Shown: one piece after another, positions 16,206 through 25,496 of the stretch
How positions within the stretch are numbered: position 1 is the stretch's first letter
How the letters are laid out: each line of letters starts with the position of its first letter
Made by a program: the position numbers and the translations under genes
Notes under the pieces: generated by a model
Seen by the model: the letters and a program-made list of their open reading frames with translations, nothing else
The model's database searches: none
What the model was told of the DNA's origin: nothing
Assembly (NCBI RefSeq): GCF_000715505.1
Contig: NZ_JHEH01000009.1
Location: forward strand, 62,001 to 126,000
Reading direction: 5' to 3'
Length of the DNA: 64,000 nt
Origin: Thioclava dalianensis
Lineage (GTDB): Bacteria; Pseudomonadota; Alphaproteobacteria; Rhodobacterales; Rhodobacteraceae

Positions 16206-16805
16206 TCAGGCGGCGCGGCGCAGCTCGCTGATCTCGTCGGCCAAATCCTGCGCCAGACGCTGCATCGCGTCCGGGTCCGTTTCGCGTTGCGCCTGAATCT
16301 TCAGGCCAAAAATATAGGTCTGCATCCGTCGGGCCAGACGGGCCGGGTCGGCATCGGCGGGGATTTCACCTGCCGCGCGGGCCTTGGAGAAGCCGTCCTC
16401 CAGCAGCCGACGGATCGTGTCCAGATGATCGAGCACAGCGCCGCGCAGCTCCGGATGGTCGGTCTGAATTTCGAGCAGGGATTTCACCAGCATGCAGGCG
16501 GTCGAGGGCTTGTTGCACGCATCCAACCCGCCCAGCGACAGCAGATAGCCGCGCAAGGCGCTCAGCGCGGAGGGCGCGTCCTGAATCATCGCACCCAGTT
16601 CCGCCTCCATCCGCTCGGCATAAAGGTCCAAGGTGGCGCGAAACAGGGCCTCTTTGCTTTGGAAGGCCGCATAGATCGAGCCGGGCCGCATCTTCAGCGC
16701 CTGCTCCAGATCCTTAAGCGATGTCGCGGTGTAGCCTTTGACCCAGAACAGGGCCATTGCGGCATCAAGGGCCGCATCGCGGTTATATGATGGCTCACGG
16801 GGCAT
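16206..16805 (-). CDS. TetR-family transcriptional regulator
   Basis: 199 residues from the ATG at 16805 (MPREPSYNRD). The HTH lies at about residues 25-50 (YTATSLKDLEQALKMRPGSIYAAF, then SKEALFRATLDLYAERM), typical of the AcuR/NemR-like branch. The C-terminal ligand domain contains a Cys in STACMLVKSLLE. It is divergent from the AhpD-like gene at 16964 with a double palindrome between them, which is strong evidence that it represses that gene and itself. The inducer is unknown; a thiol-reactive or electrophilic compound would fit the partner gene. Confidence 0.9.
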   Translation of the reverse strand: MPREPSYNRDAALDAAMALFWVKGYTATSLKDLEQALKMRPGSIYAAFQSKEALFRATLDLYAERMEAELGAMIQDAPSALSALRGYLLSLGGLDACNKPSTACMLVKSLLEIQTDHPELRGAVLDHLDTIRRLLEDGFSKARAAGEIPADADPARLARRMQTYIFGLKIQAQRETDPDAMQRLAQDLADEISELRRAA

Positions 16806-16866
16806 AGGTTCCAAATACACCTTTGAGCGCGCGTCAGATAGTCCGAAAGTCATGCCTGACTTATTT

Positions 16867-16905
16867 TTGAGCGATCACTCACTTATGACTTGAGTGATCG
16901 CTCAA
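16867..16905. promoter_or_regulatory. Double TetR operator
   Basis: TTGAGCGATCACTCA (16867-16881) and its exact reverse complement TGAGTGATCGCTCAA (16891-16905) are separated by 9 nt. Each arm is also nearly self-palindromic around GATC, so the element looks like two adjacent repressor sites between the divergent tetR and AhpD-like genes. Confidence 0.75.
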
Positions 16906-16963
16906 ATATCACCATGTTTCCCCGATACCAGCCTCGCTGCATGTGTTTGAAAAGGAGACACCC

Positions 16964-17527
16964 ATGTCCACGCTCGACCGCCTTGACGAAACCAACGCCC
17001 CTGAGAAGTCGATTCCGCTGATCGAGAAATCCAAGGCGAGCTTCGGGCGTCTGCCGGGGCTGCACTCTGTGCTGGCAGCCTCGCCCGCCGCGTTCGAGGG
17101 CTATCAGTCGCTGCACAGCCTGTTCGCTGAAGAGACCGCGTTCAATGCGGAAGAAAAAACCGTGATCTGGCAGACCATCAATGTCGAGCATCGGTGCCAT
17201 TACTGCGTGCCCGCCCATACCGGCATCGCCAAGGCGATGAAGGTCAGCGACGAGATCTCGAACGCGCTGCGCGACGAGACGCCGCTCCCGACCGCCAAGC
17301 TTGAGGCGCTGCGGAGCTTCACGCTCGCCATGCTGCGCGAGCGGGGCAATGTCGATGACGCCACGCTTCAGGCTTTCTATGACGCAGGCTATGAGCAGCG
17401 TCATGTGCTGGAGGTTATCCTCGGCCTCGCGCAGAAGGTGATGAGCAATTATACCAATCACATCGCCAACACGCCGGTGGATGCGCCGATGCAGAAATTC
17501 GCCTGGGTGTCCAAGGCGGACCGCTAA
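16964..17527 (+). CDS. Carboxymuconolactone decarboxylase/AhpD-like protein
   Basis: 187 residues with an AhpD-type core: a conserved Glu region (EEKTVIWQTINVEHRC) leading to CHYCVPAHT, i.e. CxxC followed by His, the redox or proton-relay motif of AhpD-like peroxidase partners. The start at 16964 is supported by AAAAGGAG about 9 nt upstream. It is divergent from its probable repressor. It is likely to act in peroxide or electrophile detoxification rather than as a true decarboxylase; the substrate is not determinable from sequence. Confidence 0.85.
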   Translation: MSTLDRLDETNAPEKSIPLIEKSKASFGRLPGLHSVLAASPAAFEGYQSLHSLFAEETAFNAEEKTVIWQTINVEHRCHYCVPAHTGIAKAMKVSDEISNALRDETPLPTAKLEALRSFTLAMLRERGNVDDATLQAFYDAGYEQRHVLEVILGLAQKVMSNYTNHIANTPVDAPMQKFAWVSKADR

Positions 17528-17537
17528 GCTTTGTTGC

Positions 17538-17560
17538 CCCGGCGGTCATCGATCGCCGGG
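17538..17560. terminator. Hairpin between convergent genes
   Basis: CCCGGCG (17538-17544) pairs with CGCCGGG (17554-17560) across a 9-nt loop, in the 43-nt gap between the AhpD-like gene and the convergent lysR gene. The T-run is weak, so this is a likely but not certain bidirectional terminator. Confidence 0.5.
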
Positions 17561-17570
17561 AGCTTGCCCT

Positions 17571-18494
17571 TTAACAACTGTCGGAGGCGCGGGGCGAGCC
17601 GGGTACCAGATCGCGCAGGGCGGCGCTGATCAGAGAGCGCAGCCAGTCGATATCGGGCCGTCTTTGTCGCGTCTCGCCAGAAATCAGCCGCACGTCGAAG
17701 CGCGGGCTGTCAAAGGGCAGGGGGAAGGACCGGATCGCGTGGTTGGCCGTGAATTCGCGCGCGACCCGCGAGGGGACGATAGAAATCAGATCGCTTTTCG
17801 CGACGATCTCGCCCAGCCCGAAGAAATGCGGGATGCGCATCACGACGTGGCGCTTCGTCTCGGTCTCGGAACAAAAATCTGGCCCTTGCCAATGGCCGCT
17901 GCGCTCCGACACAAGAATATGCGAGCCTGCAAAATACGCAGCCCGGCTCAGAGCCGCGCCGATCTCTCGATGCGCTGTGCTGGCGATTGCGACGTAATGC
18001 TCTTGAAACAATGTGTCCGAGCGTGTCGATTTTGCCTCGAGCGTCAGGTTGCCGAGAGCCGCATCGACACGGCCAACCGCCAACCATTCCTCGATCTTTT
18101 CGACGTCAAGTGCATGGATCTCGATCTTTGCAAAAGGTGCCTGCTGCCGGAAATGCGGCATCACGCGATGCACATAGGTCATCTCGCCAAGATCCGAGAC
18201 AGCGATGCGGAAGGTCCGGCGCGATTGCGTCGGATCGAAGTGATCGGCCCGTTGCATCGCGGTTTCGATCTTGCGGATGGCGGGGCGCACATCCCCCACG
18301 ATCTGGCGACACATCTCGGTCGGGATCATGCCCTGACGTGAGCGCACGAAGAGCGGATCGTCGAGGATCACGCGCAGTCGTGACAGCGCGCGAGAGACCG
18401 TCGGCTGCGACTGGTTCAACAGCTCCGCCGTGCGGCTGACACTACGGGTTTCGAAAATCGCGACGAGAACCGGGATGAGATTGAGATCGGACAT
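17571..18494 (-). CDS. LysR-family transcriptional regulator
   Basis: 307 residues. The N-terminal winged HTH (SVSRTAELLNQSQPTVSRALSRLR, then LDDPLFVRS) is followed by a LysR substrate-binding domain beginning RTFRIAVSDLGEM. It is divergent from the ketopantoate-reductase-like and ThDP-enzyme pair with about 207 nt between starts, the standard arrangement for a LysR activator and its target. The intergenic region contains an AT-rich stretch and the perfect 12-bp palindrome GGCGCATGCGCC (18588-18599). The effector is unknown. Confidence 0.9.
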   Translation of the reverse strand: MSDLNLIPVLVAIFETRSVSRTAELLNQSQPTVSRALSRLRVILDDPLFVRSRQGMIPTEMCRQIVGDVRPAIRKIETAMQRADHFDPTQSRRTFRIAVSDLGEMTYVHRVMPHFRQQAPFAKIEIHALDVEKIEEWLAVGRVDAALGNLTLEAKSTRSDTLFQEHYVAIASTAHREIGAALSRAAYFAGSHILVSERSGHWQGPDFCSETETKRHVVMRIPHFFGLGEIVAKSDLISIVPSRVAREFTANHAIRSFPLPFDSPRFDVRLISGETRQRRPDIDWLRSLISAALRDLVPGSPRASDSC

Positions 18495-18701
18495 AGGCTA
18501 CCAATATGCACGATCTGAATAATGGAAAAGAAAAAACAATCATTGGATTTATAATTGCTCGGCTCGCATCATTGCGCTCAAACTGAGGGCGCATGCGCCT
18601 TGCACGGTCCTGTCTTGGGGCCGGCGAGCGGATGCGCAACTGCGCGCGTTTCAAGGCAACAGCATTGGACGGGCGCGCAGAACATCCGGGAGGGGTGGTT
18701 T

Positions 18702-19643
18702 ATGAAGGTTGCGGTACTTGGTGCGGGGGCCATGGGCTCTGTCTATGGCGCACGACTGGCGCGGGCGGGCGCGGATGTGACGCTGCTCGATGTCAACGCG
18801 GCCCATGTCGATGCGGTCAATCGCGACGGCTTGCACATTGCGCTCGACGAGGGCGCGGCTGTTTTGCCGATGCGCGCCATGGCTCCCAAGGCCTTCACCG
18901 GGCCGGTCGATCTGATCTTGTTGTTTACGAAGGTGTTTCACACCGATGCCGCGCTGTCGGCGATTGCGGATCAGATCGGCGATGCGTGGATTTTGAGCCT
19001 GCAAAACGGTGTGGGTAATGCCGACCGGATTGCGGCGCATGTGGACCGCGCGAAGATCATGATCGGGATGACGATGACGCCCGCCGAATTTCTCGGGCCC
19101 GGGCGCGTGGCCTCGCACGGGGCTGCGACGACCGATTTCTACACTGCGGAGGGGCAGGCCGATCCGATGCTGGAGCAGGTGGCCAATCTGCTGCAGGCCG
19201 GGGGCGTCACCGCGCGGATCACGCCCGAGATTCACGCAGCGATCTGGGAAAAAGCGACCTTCAACTGCGCGCTCAACCCGCTTTGCGCGTTAAGCAACGG
19301 CACGCCGGGCGGGGTTGGGGCCTCTCCGGAGGGGCGCGTGCTCGCCGATGCGGTGGTGCGTGAGGCGATTGCGGTCGCACACGCCTGCGGGGTTGCGGCC
19401 TCGCGCGCGCATGTCGATGAATTGCTTGCGCATGCCTATGCCCATCACCTGATGCACGAGCCCTCGATGCTGCAAGACCTCAACGCCCGGCGGCGCACCG
19501 AGATCGACGCGTTGAACGGCGCGGTGGTGGCGCTGGCCGAGCGCCATGCGATCCCGGTCCCGACCAACCAGATGATCGTCCGGTTGATCTCTCTGGCAGA
19601 GGCGAATGCGCGCTTTCGTGCCGCCCATGAAACTCACGCCTGA
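18702..19643 (+). CDS. 2-dehydropantoate 2-reductase (ApbA/PanE) family protein
   Basis: 313 residues. The NADP-binding Rossmann start is MKVAVLGAGAMGSVYGARLARAG, with KVFHTDAAL and LQNGVGN, and the C-terminal domain holds IWEKATFNCALNPLCAL (catalytic Lys region). The start at 18702 is backed by GGGAGGGG upstream. The true PanE role is uncertain: the gene pairs with a ThDP-dependent enzyme (11-nt gap) and sits next to a TRAP transporter, so it may instead reduce a 2-keto acid in a catabolic pathway. Confidence 0.85.
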   Translation: MKVAVLGAGAMGSVYGARLARAGADVTLLDVNAAHVDAVNRDGLHIALDEGAAVLPMRAMAPKAFTGPVDLILLFTKVFHTDAALSAIADQIGDAWILSLQNGVGNADRIAAHVDRAKIMIGMTMTPAEFLGPGRVASHGAATTDFYTAEGQADPMLEQVANLLQAGGVTARITPEIHAAIWEKATFNCALNPLCALSNGTPGGVGASPEGRVLADAVVREAIAVAHACGVAASRAHVDELLAHAYAHHLMHEPSMLQDLNARRRTEIDALNGAVVALAERHAIPVPTNQMIVRLISLAEANARFRAAHETHA

Positions 19644-19654
19644 AGGGGCCCGCG

Positions 19655-21370
19655 ATGACCGATCAGACCAAGACCATGACCGCAGGTGCGGCGCTGCTCT
19701 CGCGGATGGCAACGCTGGGCGTGGATTACATCTTTGCCAATTCCGGCACCGATTTCCCCCCCGTGATCGAAGGCCTGTCCGAGGCCGAGGCAGGCGGCAT
19801 TCCGCTGCCCAAAACGGTGACAGTGCCCTTCGAGAGCGCGGCGGTGGCGATGGCGCATGGCTACACGCTGGCCACGGGGCGTCCGCAGGCGGTGATGGTG
19901 CACACCAATGTCGGTCTTGCCAATGCGGCGATGGGGGCGATCAACGCGGCCTGCGACAATATTCCGATGCTGATGATGTCGGGGCGCACCCCCACGCTGG
20001 AGCAGGGGCGGCGGGGCGCGCGCACGGTGCCCATCGGCTGGGGGCAGGAGATGCTTGATCAGTCCAGCCTGATCCGCGAGGCCTGCAAATGGGATTATGA
20101 GCTGCGCTTTCCCGAGCAGATCTTCGATGTGATGGATCGCGCCCATGGCATCGCGTCCTCGACGCCCAAGGGGCCGGTCTATGTCAGTCTCCCGCGCGAA
20201 GTGCTGAGCGAGACGATCTCGGCCAAAGGCGCCGCGCGCCGTCCGCAGATGGCGGGGGTTCCGGTCGATCCGGGGGCTACACAGATGGCGCAGGTGGCGC
20301 AATTGCTGGCCGAGGCCGCCCATCCGGTGATCTTTGCGCAGCACGGGGCGGGCAGCGCCGAGGCGTTCGATGCGTTGTCGCGCCTGAGTGAGCGCTGGGG
20401 CATCCCTGTGTGCCAATATTGGGCGGTCGAGCTGGCTGTGCCGACGACGCATTCGATGGCGGCAGGGCCCGATCCGCGCGCGTTGCTGGCGCGCGCGGAT
20501 GTGATTGTCTGCCTTGACGCGCTCGCCCCTTGGGCGCCAGCGCAGATCGAGCCGCTTGAGGAGACGACGGTCGTTCAGATCGGGCCGCGCCCGCTGCAGG
20601 AGCGTTCGGGCGTGCGCAATTTCCGCTGTGATCTGGGCGTGACGACCGAGGTCGCTCCTGCAATCCTCGCGCTGGAGCGCGCCTTGGAGCCGCATTGGCC
20701 CGCCAGATCGCGCGTGGCCGAGGCGCGCCGCGCGGCTTTGGCGAAGGACCATCACGCCGAGCAGGCGCAGCGCTTCGATGCGGCGCGCGCCGCGCGCAAA
20801 AGTGCCGCGCTGACGAAAAGCTGGGTCAGTCTCACGCTGTCGGAGGCGCTGGCTGCGCGCGATGCGGCGGTGTTCTCGGAATTGGGCTGTCAATTGCCCT
20901 CAATGCGCCTGATCCGGCATCAAAGCTGGTTTGATGGTCCCCATGCGGGCGGGCTTGGCTGGGGCTTTCCGGCGGCGATGGGCTTTGCGCTGGCGCAGCC
21001 TGAAAAGACGGTGATCGCGACAATGGGGGACGGCTCCTACATGTTTGCCAACCCGGTCGCTTGCCACCAGATCGCCGAGGCGCTGGGGCTGTCTTTGGTC
21101 GTGATCGTGTTGAACAATGCCGAATGGGGCGCGGTGCGCAGCTCGGTCGTGGATATCTATCCTGATGGCTATGCCGCGCGTGCCAATGCGGTGCCGCTCA
21201 CCGATCTGTCGCCTAGCCCCGATTTCGTGAAAGTGGCCGAGGCGAGCCGTGCTTGGGCGCGCCATGTCTCGGATGCTGAGGGGTTCGAGGCGGCGCTTGA
21301 GGATGCGCTGTGCCATGTCGAGGCGCGGCGCGGTCTGGCCTTGATCGAAGTGGCGATTGGGAAAGGTTAG
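19655..21370 (+). CDS. ThDP-dependent enzyme of the acetolactate synthase-like family
   Basis: 571 residues with the three-domain layout of ThDP enzymes. The N-terminal PYR domain has the activating Glu at about residue 60 (VPFESAAVAMAHGY), the middle domain follows, and the C-terminal PP domain has MGDGSYMFANPVACHQIAEA through VLNN, the GDG-x(~26)-NN cofactor motif. Close relatives include acetolactate synthase and benzoylformate or phenylpyruvate decarboxylases, which I cannot separate by eye. It is probably co-transcribed with the reductase-like gene and may process a 2-keto acid. A decarboxylase on an aromatic 2-keto acid would fit the neighbouring aromatic pathway but is speculation. Confidence 0.85.
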   Translation: MTDQTKTMTAGAALLSRMATLGVDYIFANSGTDFPPVIEGLSEAEAGGIPLPKTVTVPFESAAVAMAHGYTLATGRPQAVMVHTNVGLANAAMGAINAACDNIPMLMMSGRTPTLEQGRRGARTVPIGWGQEMLDQSSLIREACKWDYELRFPEQIFDVMDRAHGIASSTPKGPVYVSLPREVLSETISAKGAARRPQMAGVPVDPGATQMAQVAQLLAEAAHPVIFAQHGAGSAEAFDALSRLSERWGIPVCQYWAVELAVPTTHSMAAGPDPRALLARADVIVCLDALAPWAPAQIEPLEETTVVQIGPRPLQERSGVRNFRCDLGVTTEVAPAILALERALEPHWPARSRVAEARRAALAKDHHAEQAQRFDAARAARKSAALTKSWVSLTLSEALAARDAAVFSELGCQLPSMRLIRHQSWFDGPHAGGLGWGFPAAMGFALAQPEKTVIATMGDGSYMFANPVACHQIAEALGLSLVVIVLNNAEWGAVRSSVVDIYPDGYAARANAVPLTDLSPSPDFVKVAEASRAWARHVSDAEGFEAALEDALCHVEARRGLALIEVAIGKG

Positions 21371-21399
21371 AGACGCGCTCTGAGGCGGACGGGCTCGCC

Positions 21400-22314
21400 T
21401 CAGCCGCGCAGCTCGGGGTCCTGAAACAAGTCGCAGATCACTTCGCGCAGCCAGATGCAGGCCGGGTCGGCGTCGGAATTGACGTGCCAGACCATCAGCA
21501 CTTTTTGCCGCCCGCGCGGCAAAACGATATCGAGTAGCGTGGCCTGATTGGCTGCGGCAAGGCGGCGGGCGAACTGTCCCGGCACGATTGCAAGCGTATC
21601 AATCGTGCTGAGCAGTTCCGGCAAAACGCCGAAATGGCGCATCCGCAGATAGATGTTATCCGCCAGCCCATGCTCGGCCACGACCTGCTCGATATCATCC
21701 GCGAAAGTCGCGCTGGGCACCACAAGGATCAGCCGTGAGCGCTTCAGATCCAGCGTTGCGACCTGCTCTTGAGTGAGCGAGGGCGGGGCAATGACGCGGT
21801 AATCCTCGTTGAAGAGATGCGTCTGACGCAGATGGCGGCCCTGTTGCGGCAAGAGCCCGAGGGCCACATCGGCATGGCGCTGGGTGAGGGTGCGGTTGAG
21901 ATCGTCGAAGGGCGAGGAGACATTACTGAGCCGCACGCCCGGGGCCAAGGAAAACACCCGCTCGGCCAGCGGGGCCAAGAAAATCTGCTCGCCCAAACCC
22001 GACAAAGCGGTCCGAAAGACCCTTTGGCTGGTGTTGGGATCAAACACCGTGGGCAGGGTCAGCGCATCCGAGAGCCCCTCCAGATGCAGGCGGATCTCGG
22101 GCACGATTCGGGCGGTCAGCGCTGTCGGCTCCATGCCGCCGGGCCCACGCACGAACAGCTTGTCATTCAGCGCCAACCGCAGCCGACCCAACGCGTTCGA
22201 GGTGGCAGGCTGGCTCAACCCCAGCGCCTGTCCCGCCGCCGAAACCGAGCCGGTATCGTGCACCGTGATCAGCAGCGACAGCAGATTGAGGTCGATCCGG
22301 CGCAGGTTTATCAT
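21400..22314 (-). CDS. LysR-family transcriptional regulator
   Basis: 304 residues. The HTH (SVSAAGQALGLSQPATSNALGRLR, then LNDKLFVR) is followed by an effector-binding domain from RVFRTALSGLGEQI. It is related in layout to the first LysR but clearly distinct. It is divergent from the TRAP operon with 135 nt between starts; that gap contains an AT-rich stretch with GAAT/ATTC repeats suitable for a LysR site. It probably regulates dctPQM. Confidence 0.9.
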   Translation of the reverse strand: MINLRRIDLNLLSLLITVHDTGSVSAAGQALGLSQPATSNALGRLRLALNDKLFVRGPGGMEPTALTARIVPEIRLHLEGLSDALTLPTVFDPNTSQRVFRTALSGLGEQIFLAPLAERVFSLAPGVRLSNVSSPFDDLNRTLTQRHADVALGLLPQQGRHLRQTHLFNEDYRVIAPPSLTQEQVATLDLKRSRLILVVPSATFADDIEQVVAEHGLADNIYLRMRHFGVLPELLSTIDTLAIVPGQFARRLAAANQATLLDIVLPRGRQKVLMVWHVNSDADPACIWLREVICDLFQDPELRG

Positions 22315-22449
22315 GAATCTGAATATTCTTTATCATGTATATTACTTTGACTTTAACCCGAACTCCGCCAATCATCTAGCCAATCTTTTTGGAGGGAGAA
22401 GGTGTCACGGCATTTGTCGGGCAGTTCCGAAAAGGACAGGAGGAAAGTT

Positions 22450-23499
22450 ATGAACAGACGCGAGATGATCGGGACGATGGCGGCTGCGGCGTCCACATTG
22501 GCGATGCCGGGCATCGCTCGGGCGCAGGCGCCGGAATTCACGTTCCGGCTGCACCATTTCCTTGGCCAGCAGGCTCCGGCCCAGACCAAGATGCTCGAGC
22601 CCTGGGCCGCATCGGTGGCAGAAAAATCCGGCGGTCGGGTGAAGATCGAGATCTTCCCGGCGATGACGCTGGGCGGGCGCCCGCCAGAGCTGGTGCAGCA
22701 GGCGCGTGACGGGATCGTGGATCTGATCTGGACCGCGAATGGCTACACGGCGGGTCTGTTCCCGCGCACCGAGGTGATGGAGCTGCCGACCGTTTACAAG
22801 AACGATCCGGCGGCGACCAATCTGGCGATGTACGATATGTTTGAGACGGATCTGAAGCCCGATTATCTCGGGCTTGAGGTGATGTTCTTGCACGTCCATG
22901 CCGGGCAGGCGTTTCAGATGCGCGATTCCGATGTGCATTCGCCAGCCGATCTGGTGGGCAAGAAGCTGCGGATTCCGACCCGCACCGGCGCTTGGGTGAT
23001 CGAGGCCTTGGGCGCCTCGCCGATCGCGATGCCGGTGCCCGAGCTGCCGCCCGCGCTGCAAAAAGGCGTGGTCGATGGCGCGCTGATCCCGTGGGAAATC
23101 ATCCCGCCGCTGAAGATCCAGCAGCAGACCAAATATCAGATCGAGGGCTACCAGAAGGAGCGTTTCGGCAACACGACCTTCCAGGTCTCGATGAATGCCG
23201 CGCGTTGGGCGGGCCTGCCCGACGATATCAAGCAGGCGTTCCGGGAGGCGTCTTCGCGCGAATGGTGGGCCGAGGTCGGCGCGATCTGGCGGGCCTCCGA
23301 TGAGTTTGGCATCAAGGTCGCAACGGATGCAGGCAACACCCACACCGTGCTGAGCGAGCCGGAGACGGCGGTGTTCCGCGACGCGATGACGCCGGTCGTC
23401 GAGAAATGGGTTGAGGAAGTGAACGGGCAGGGCCTTGACGGCGCGGGTCTGGTCGAGCGCGCGCGCAGCCTGATTGCCTCCAACGCGACGCCAACCTGA
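22450..23499 (+). CDS. dctP: TRAP transporter periplasmic solute-binding protein
   Basis: 349 residues. MNRREMIGTMAAAASTLAMP is an N-terminal export signal cleaved near ARA-Q. The mature protein shows the DctP family pattern: LRIPTRTGAWVIEALGASP with the conserved Arg that salt-bridges a substrate carboxylate, then MPVPELPPALQKGVVDGA. The ATG at 22450 follows an AGGAGGAAAG site. The ligand is probably an organic acid; which one cannot be read from sequence. The stop overlaps the dctQ ATG by one base. Confidence 0.92.
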   Translation: MNRREMIGTMAAAASTLAMPGIARAQAPEFTFRLHHFLGQQAPAQTKMLEPWAASVAEKSGGRVKIEIFPAMTLGGRPPELVQQARDGIVDLIWTANGYTAGLFPRTEVMELPTVYKNDPAATNLAMYDMFETDLKPDYLGLEVMFLHVHAGQAFQMRDSDVHSPADLVGKKLRIPTRTGAWVIEALGASPIAMPVPELPPALQKGVVDGALIPWEIIPPLKIQQQTKYQIEGYQKERFGNTTFQVSMNAARWAGLPDDIKQAFREASSREWWAEVGAIWRASDEFGIKVATDAGNTHTVLSEPETAVFRDAMTPVVEKWVEEVNGQGLDGAGLVERARSLIASNATPT

Positions 23500-24011
23500 T
23501 GGCGGCCGATGCAATGCCTGCCGTCCCACCGCGGGCCGGTCTGGCGTCCACCCTGATCACAGGGTGGGCGCTGCTGGGCGGGGCGGTCTTGCTGGCAGTG
23601 GTCGCGATCAACGTGATCTCGGTTCTTGGCGCGATGTTCGATGCGCCCTTTCCGGGGGATTTCGAGCTGACCGAGATGGGTGTGGCCAATGCGGCCTTCG
23701 CCTTTCTGCCTTACTGCCAGTTGACGCGCTCGAATGTCACAGCCGACATCTTCACCCAGAAGGGCGGGCCTCGGATGCTGGCCTTCCTGCGGCTCTTGTC
23801 ATCACTCGTGGCGCTGCTGTTCAGCCTGCTGCTGCTGTGGCGGATGTATGCGGGGCTGCTTGATCAGAAGCAGTACAATTACGAGACCTCGATCTTGCAA
23901 GTGCCGATCTGGCTCGCCTACGTGCCGGTCCTCGTTTCACTCGCTCTGCTGGCTGTGGCCGCAGGGATCACCCTTGCGCAGGATCTGCGCGAATTGTCCC
24001 GAAAGGGCTGA
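23499..24011 (+). CDS. dctQ: TRAP transporter small permease subunit
   Basis: 170 residues with four hydrophobic helices, e.g. GGAVLLAVVAINVISVLGAMF and the last near LVSLALLAVAAGITLAQDL. This is the typical size and topology of the DctQ membrane partner. It is translationally coupled to dctP through a TGATG overlap and is 1 nt from dctM. Confidence 0.9.
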   Translation: MAADAMPAVPPRAGLASTLITGWALLGGAVLLAVVAINVISVLGAMFDAPFPGDFELTEMGVANAAFAFLPYCQLTRSNVTADIFTQKGGPRMLAFLRLLSSLVALLFSLLLLWRMYAGLLDQKQYNYETSILQVPIWLAYVPVLVSLALLAVAAGITLAQDLRELSRKG

Positions 24012-24012
24012 C

Positions 24013-25374
24013 ATGCTCGACCCAATTACCCTAGGCATCCTCGCGCTCGTCGCGCTGGTGGGCCTTATCGCGATCCGCATGCCGATTGCCTATGCGATGA
24101 TCCTTGTCGGCGGCATCGGGATCGCGCTGGTCAATGGCGTGGCGCCAGTGTTCAACCAGCTCAAGACGCTCGCCTATGGCCAGTTCTCGGTCTACGATCT
24201 CTCGGTCGTGCCGATGTTCATCCTGATGGGGGCGCTTGCCGCGAAAGCCGGGCTCTCTCAGGCCCTGTTTCGAGGCGCGAATGCGTGGCTTGGCGGTATG
24301 CGCGGCGGCACGGCTATGGCGTCCATCGCGGGCTGTGCGGGCTTTGGCGCGGTCTGTGGCTCGTCGCTTGCCACCGCATCGACGATGGGCCGCGTCGCCT
24401 TGCCTGAACTCGCGCGCTACAAATATTCCGGCGCTCTGGCCACCGGCACGCTGGCCGCAGGCGGCGTGTTGGGAATCTTGATCCCGCCTTCGGTCGTGCT
24501 GATCATCTATGCCATCATCGTCGAGGCCAATATCGTCTCGATGTTCGCAGCCGCCCTCTTGCCCGGGCTTCTCGCGGTGGTGTTGTTCATCCTGACGATT
24601 GCGATCTATGTGCGCGTCAAGCCCGGCAGCGGGCCTGCCCATGGCGGTGTTGACCGCGCAGAGTTCCGCGCCGCCACTGTCGGGCTGATTCCGGTGCTTG
24701 CGATCTTTGGTGTCGTGCTGGGCGGGATCTATGGCGGGTTCTACAATCCGACGCCTGCCGCAGCAATCGGTGTGGCGCTGGTCTGGATTTACGGCGCTGC
24801 GACCCGGCAGATCCGGTTTGCCGATATTGTCGATGCGCTGAAGGAAACCGCCTCGAGCACCGGGATGATCTACCTGATCCTTCTGGGCGCGGAGCTGATG
24901 AAGATCTTCATGTCGCGCATCGGCCTGCCGCAGGCCACGGCGGAGTGGATCCTTGCCTCTGGCATGGCGCCGATGCTGGTCTTGGTCTTGCTGTTGGTCG
25001 CATTGATCTTGCTGGGATGTCTGATGGACAGCCTGTCGATGATCCTTCTGGTAATCCCGTTTTTCTGGCCCGTTCTGGTCGAGCTGAATGGCGGTCTCTA
25101 CATGGGCGCGGACGGGGCGGGCTTTGGGATGAGCACCGAAAATCTCAAGATCTGGTTTGGTATTCTCGCGCTGATCGTGGTGGAGCTTGGGCTGATCACG
25201 CCGCCCGTTGGCATGAATGTCTTCGTCATTTCATCGATGGCCAAGGACGTGCCGATGTCGGAGACCTTCAAGGGCGTCATGCCGTTCTTCGGGGCCGAGA
25301 TGCTGCGGGTCGTGCTGATCCTGAGCTTTCCGGCGCTCGCCCTGTGGCTGCCGCAAGTGATGGCGGGCTGGTAG
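24013..25374 (+). CDS. dctM: TRAP transporter large permease subunit
   Basis: 453 residues with about 12 predicted helices, the ion-coupled transport subunit of the DctPQM importer. Family segments include LIAIRMPIAYAMILVGGIGIAL, GTLAAGGVLGILIPPSVVLI and the C-terminal GLITPPVGMNVFVISS. The start at 24013 directly follows the dctQ stop; a longer upstream frame merely overlaps dctQ. A short hairpin with a T-run follows. Confidence 0.93.
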   Translation: MLDPITLGILALVALVGLIAIRMPIAYAMILVGGIGIALVNGVAPVFNQLKTLAYGQFSVYDLSVVPMFILMGALAAKAGLSQALFRGANAWLGGMRGGTAMASIAGCAGFGAVCGSSLATASTMGRVALPELARYKYSGALATGTLAAGGVLGILIPPSVVLIIYAIIVEANIVSMFAAALLPGLLAVVLFILTIAIYVRVKPGSGPAHGGVDRAEFRAATVGLIPVLAIFGVVLGGIYGGFYNPTPAAAIGVALVWIYGAATRQIRFADIVDALKETASSTGMIYLILLGAELMKIFMSRIGLPQATAEWILASGMAPMLVLVLLLVALILLGCLMDSLSMILLVIPFFWPVLVELNGGLYMGADGAGFGMSTENLKIWFGILALIVVELGLITPPVGMNVFVISSMAKDVPMSETFKGVMPFFGAEMLRVVLILSFPALALWLPQVMAGW

Positions 25375-25403
25375 GGCGCGCAGGGACGCGCCCCGCCCGA
25401 AAC

Positions 25404-25424
25404 CGTCTCCCGAGACGTGTTTTT
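25404..25424 (+). terminator. Terminator of the TRAP operon
   Basis: A short stem CGTCT/AGACG (25404-25408 and 25413-25417) with a CCCG loop is followed by TGTTTTT, 30 nt after the dctM stop. The stem is short, so termination may be partial. Confidence 0.5.
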
Positions 25425-25496
25425 CTCTCCCTTGGCGCGGGAGTCCGCAATTTTGGCGGTCTAGCCCAAGACGAAGTTCGACTTGTGTCTTTCTAT

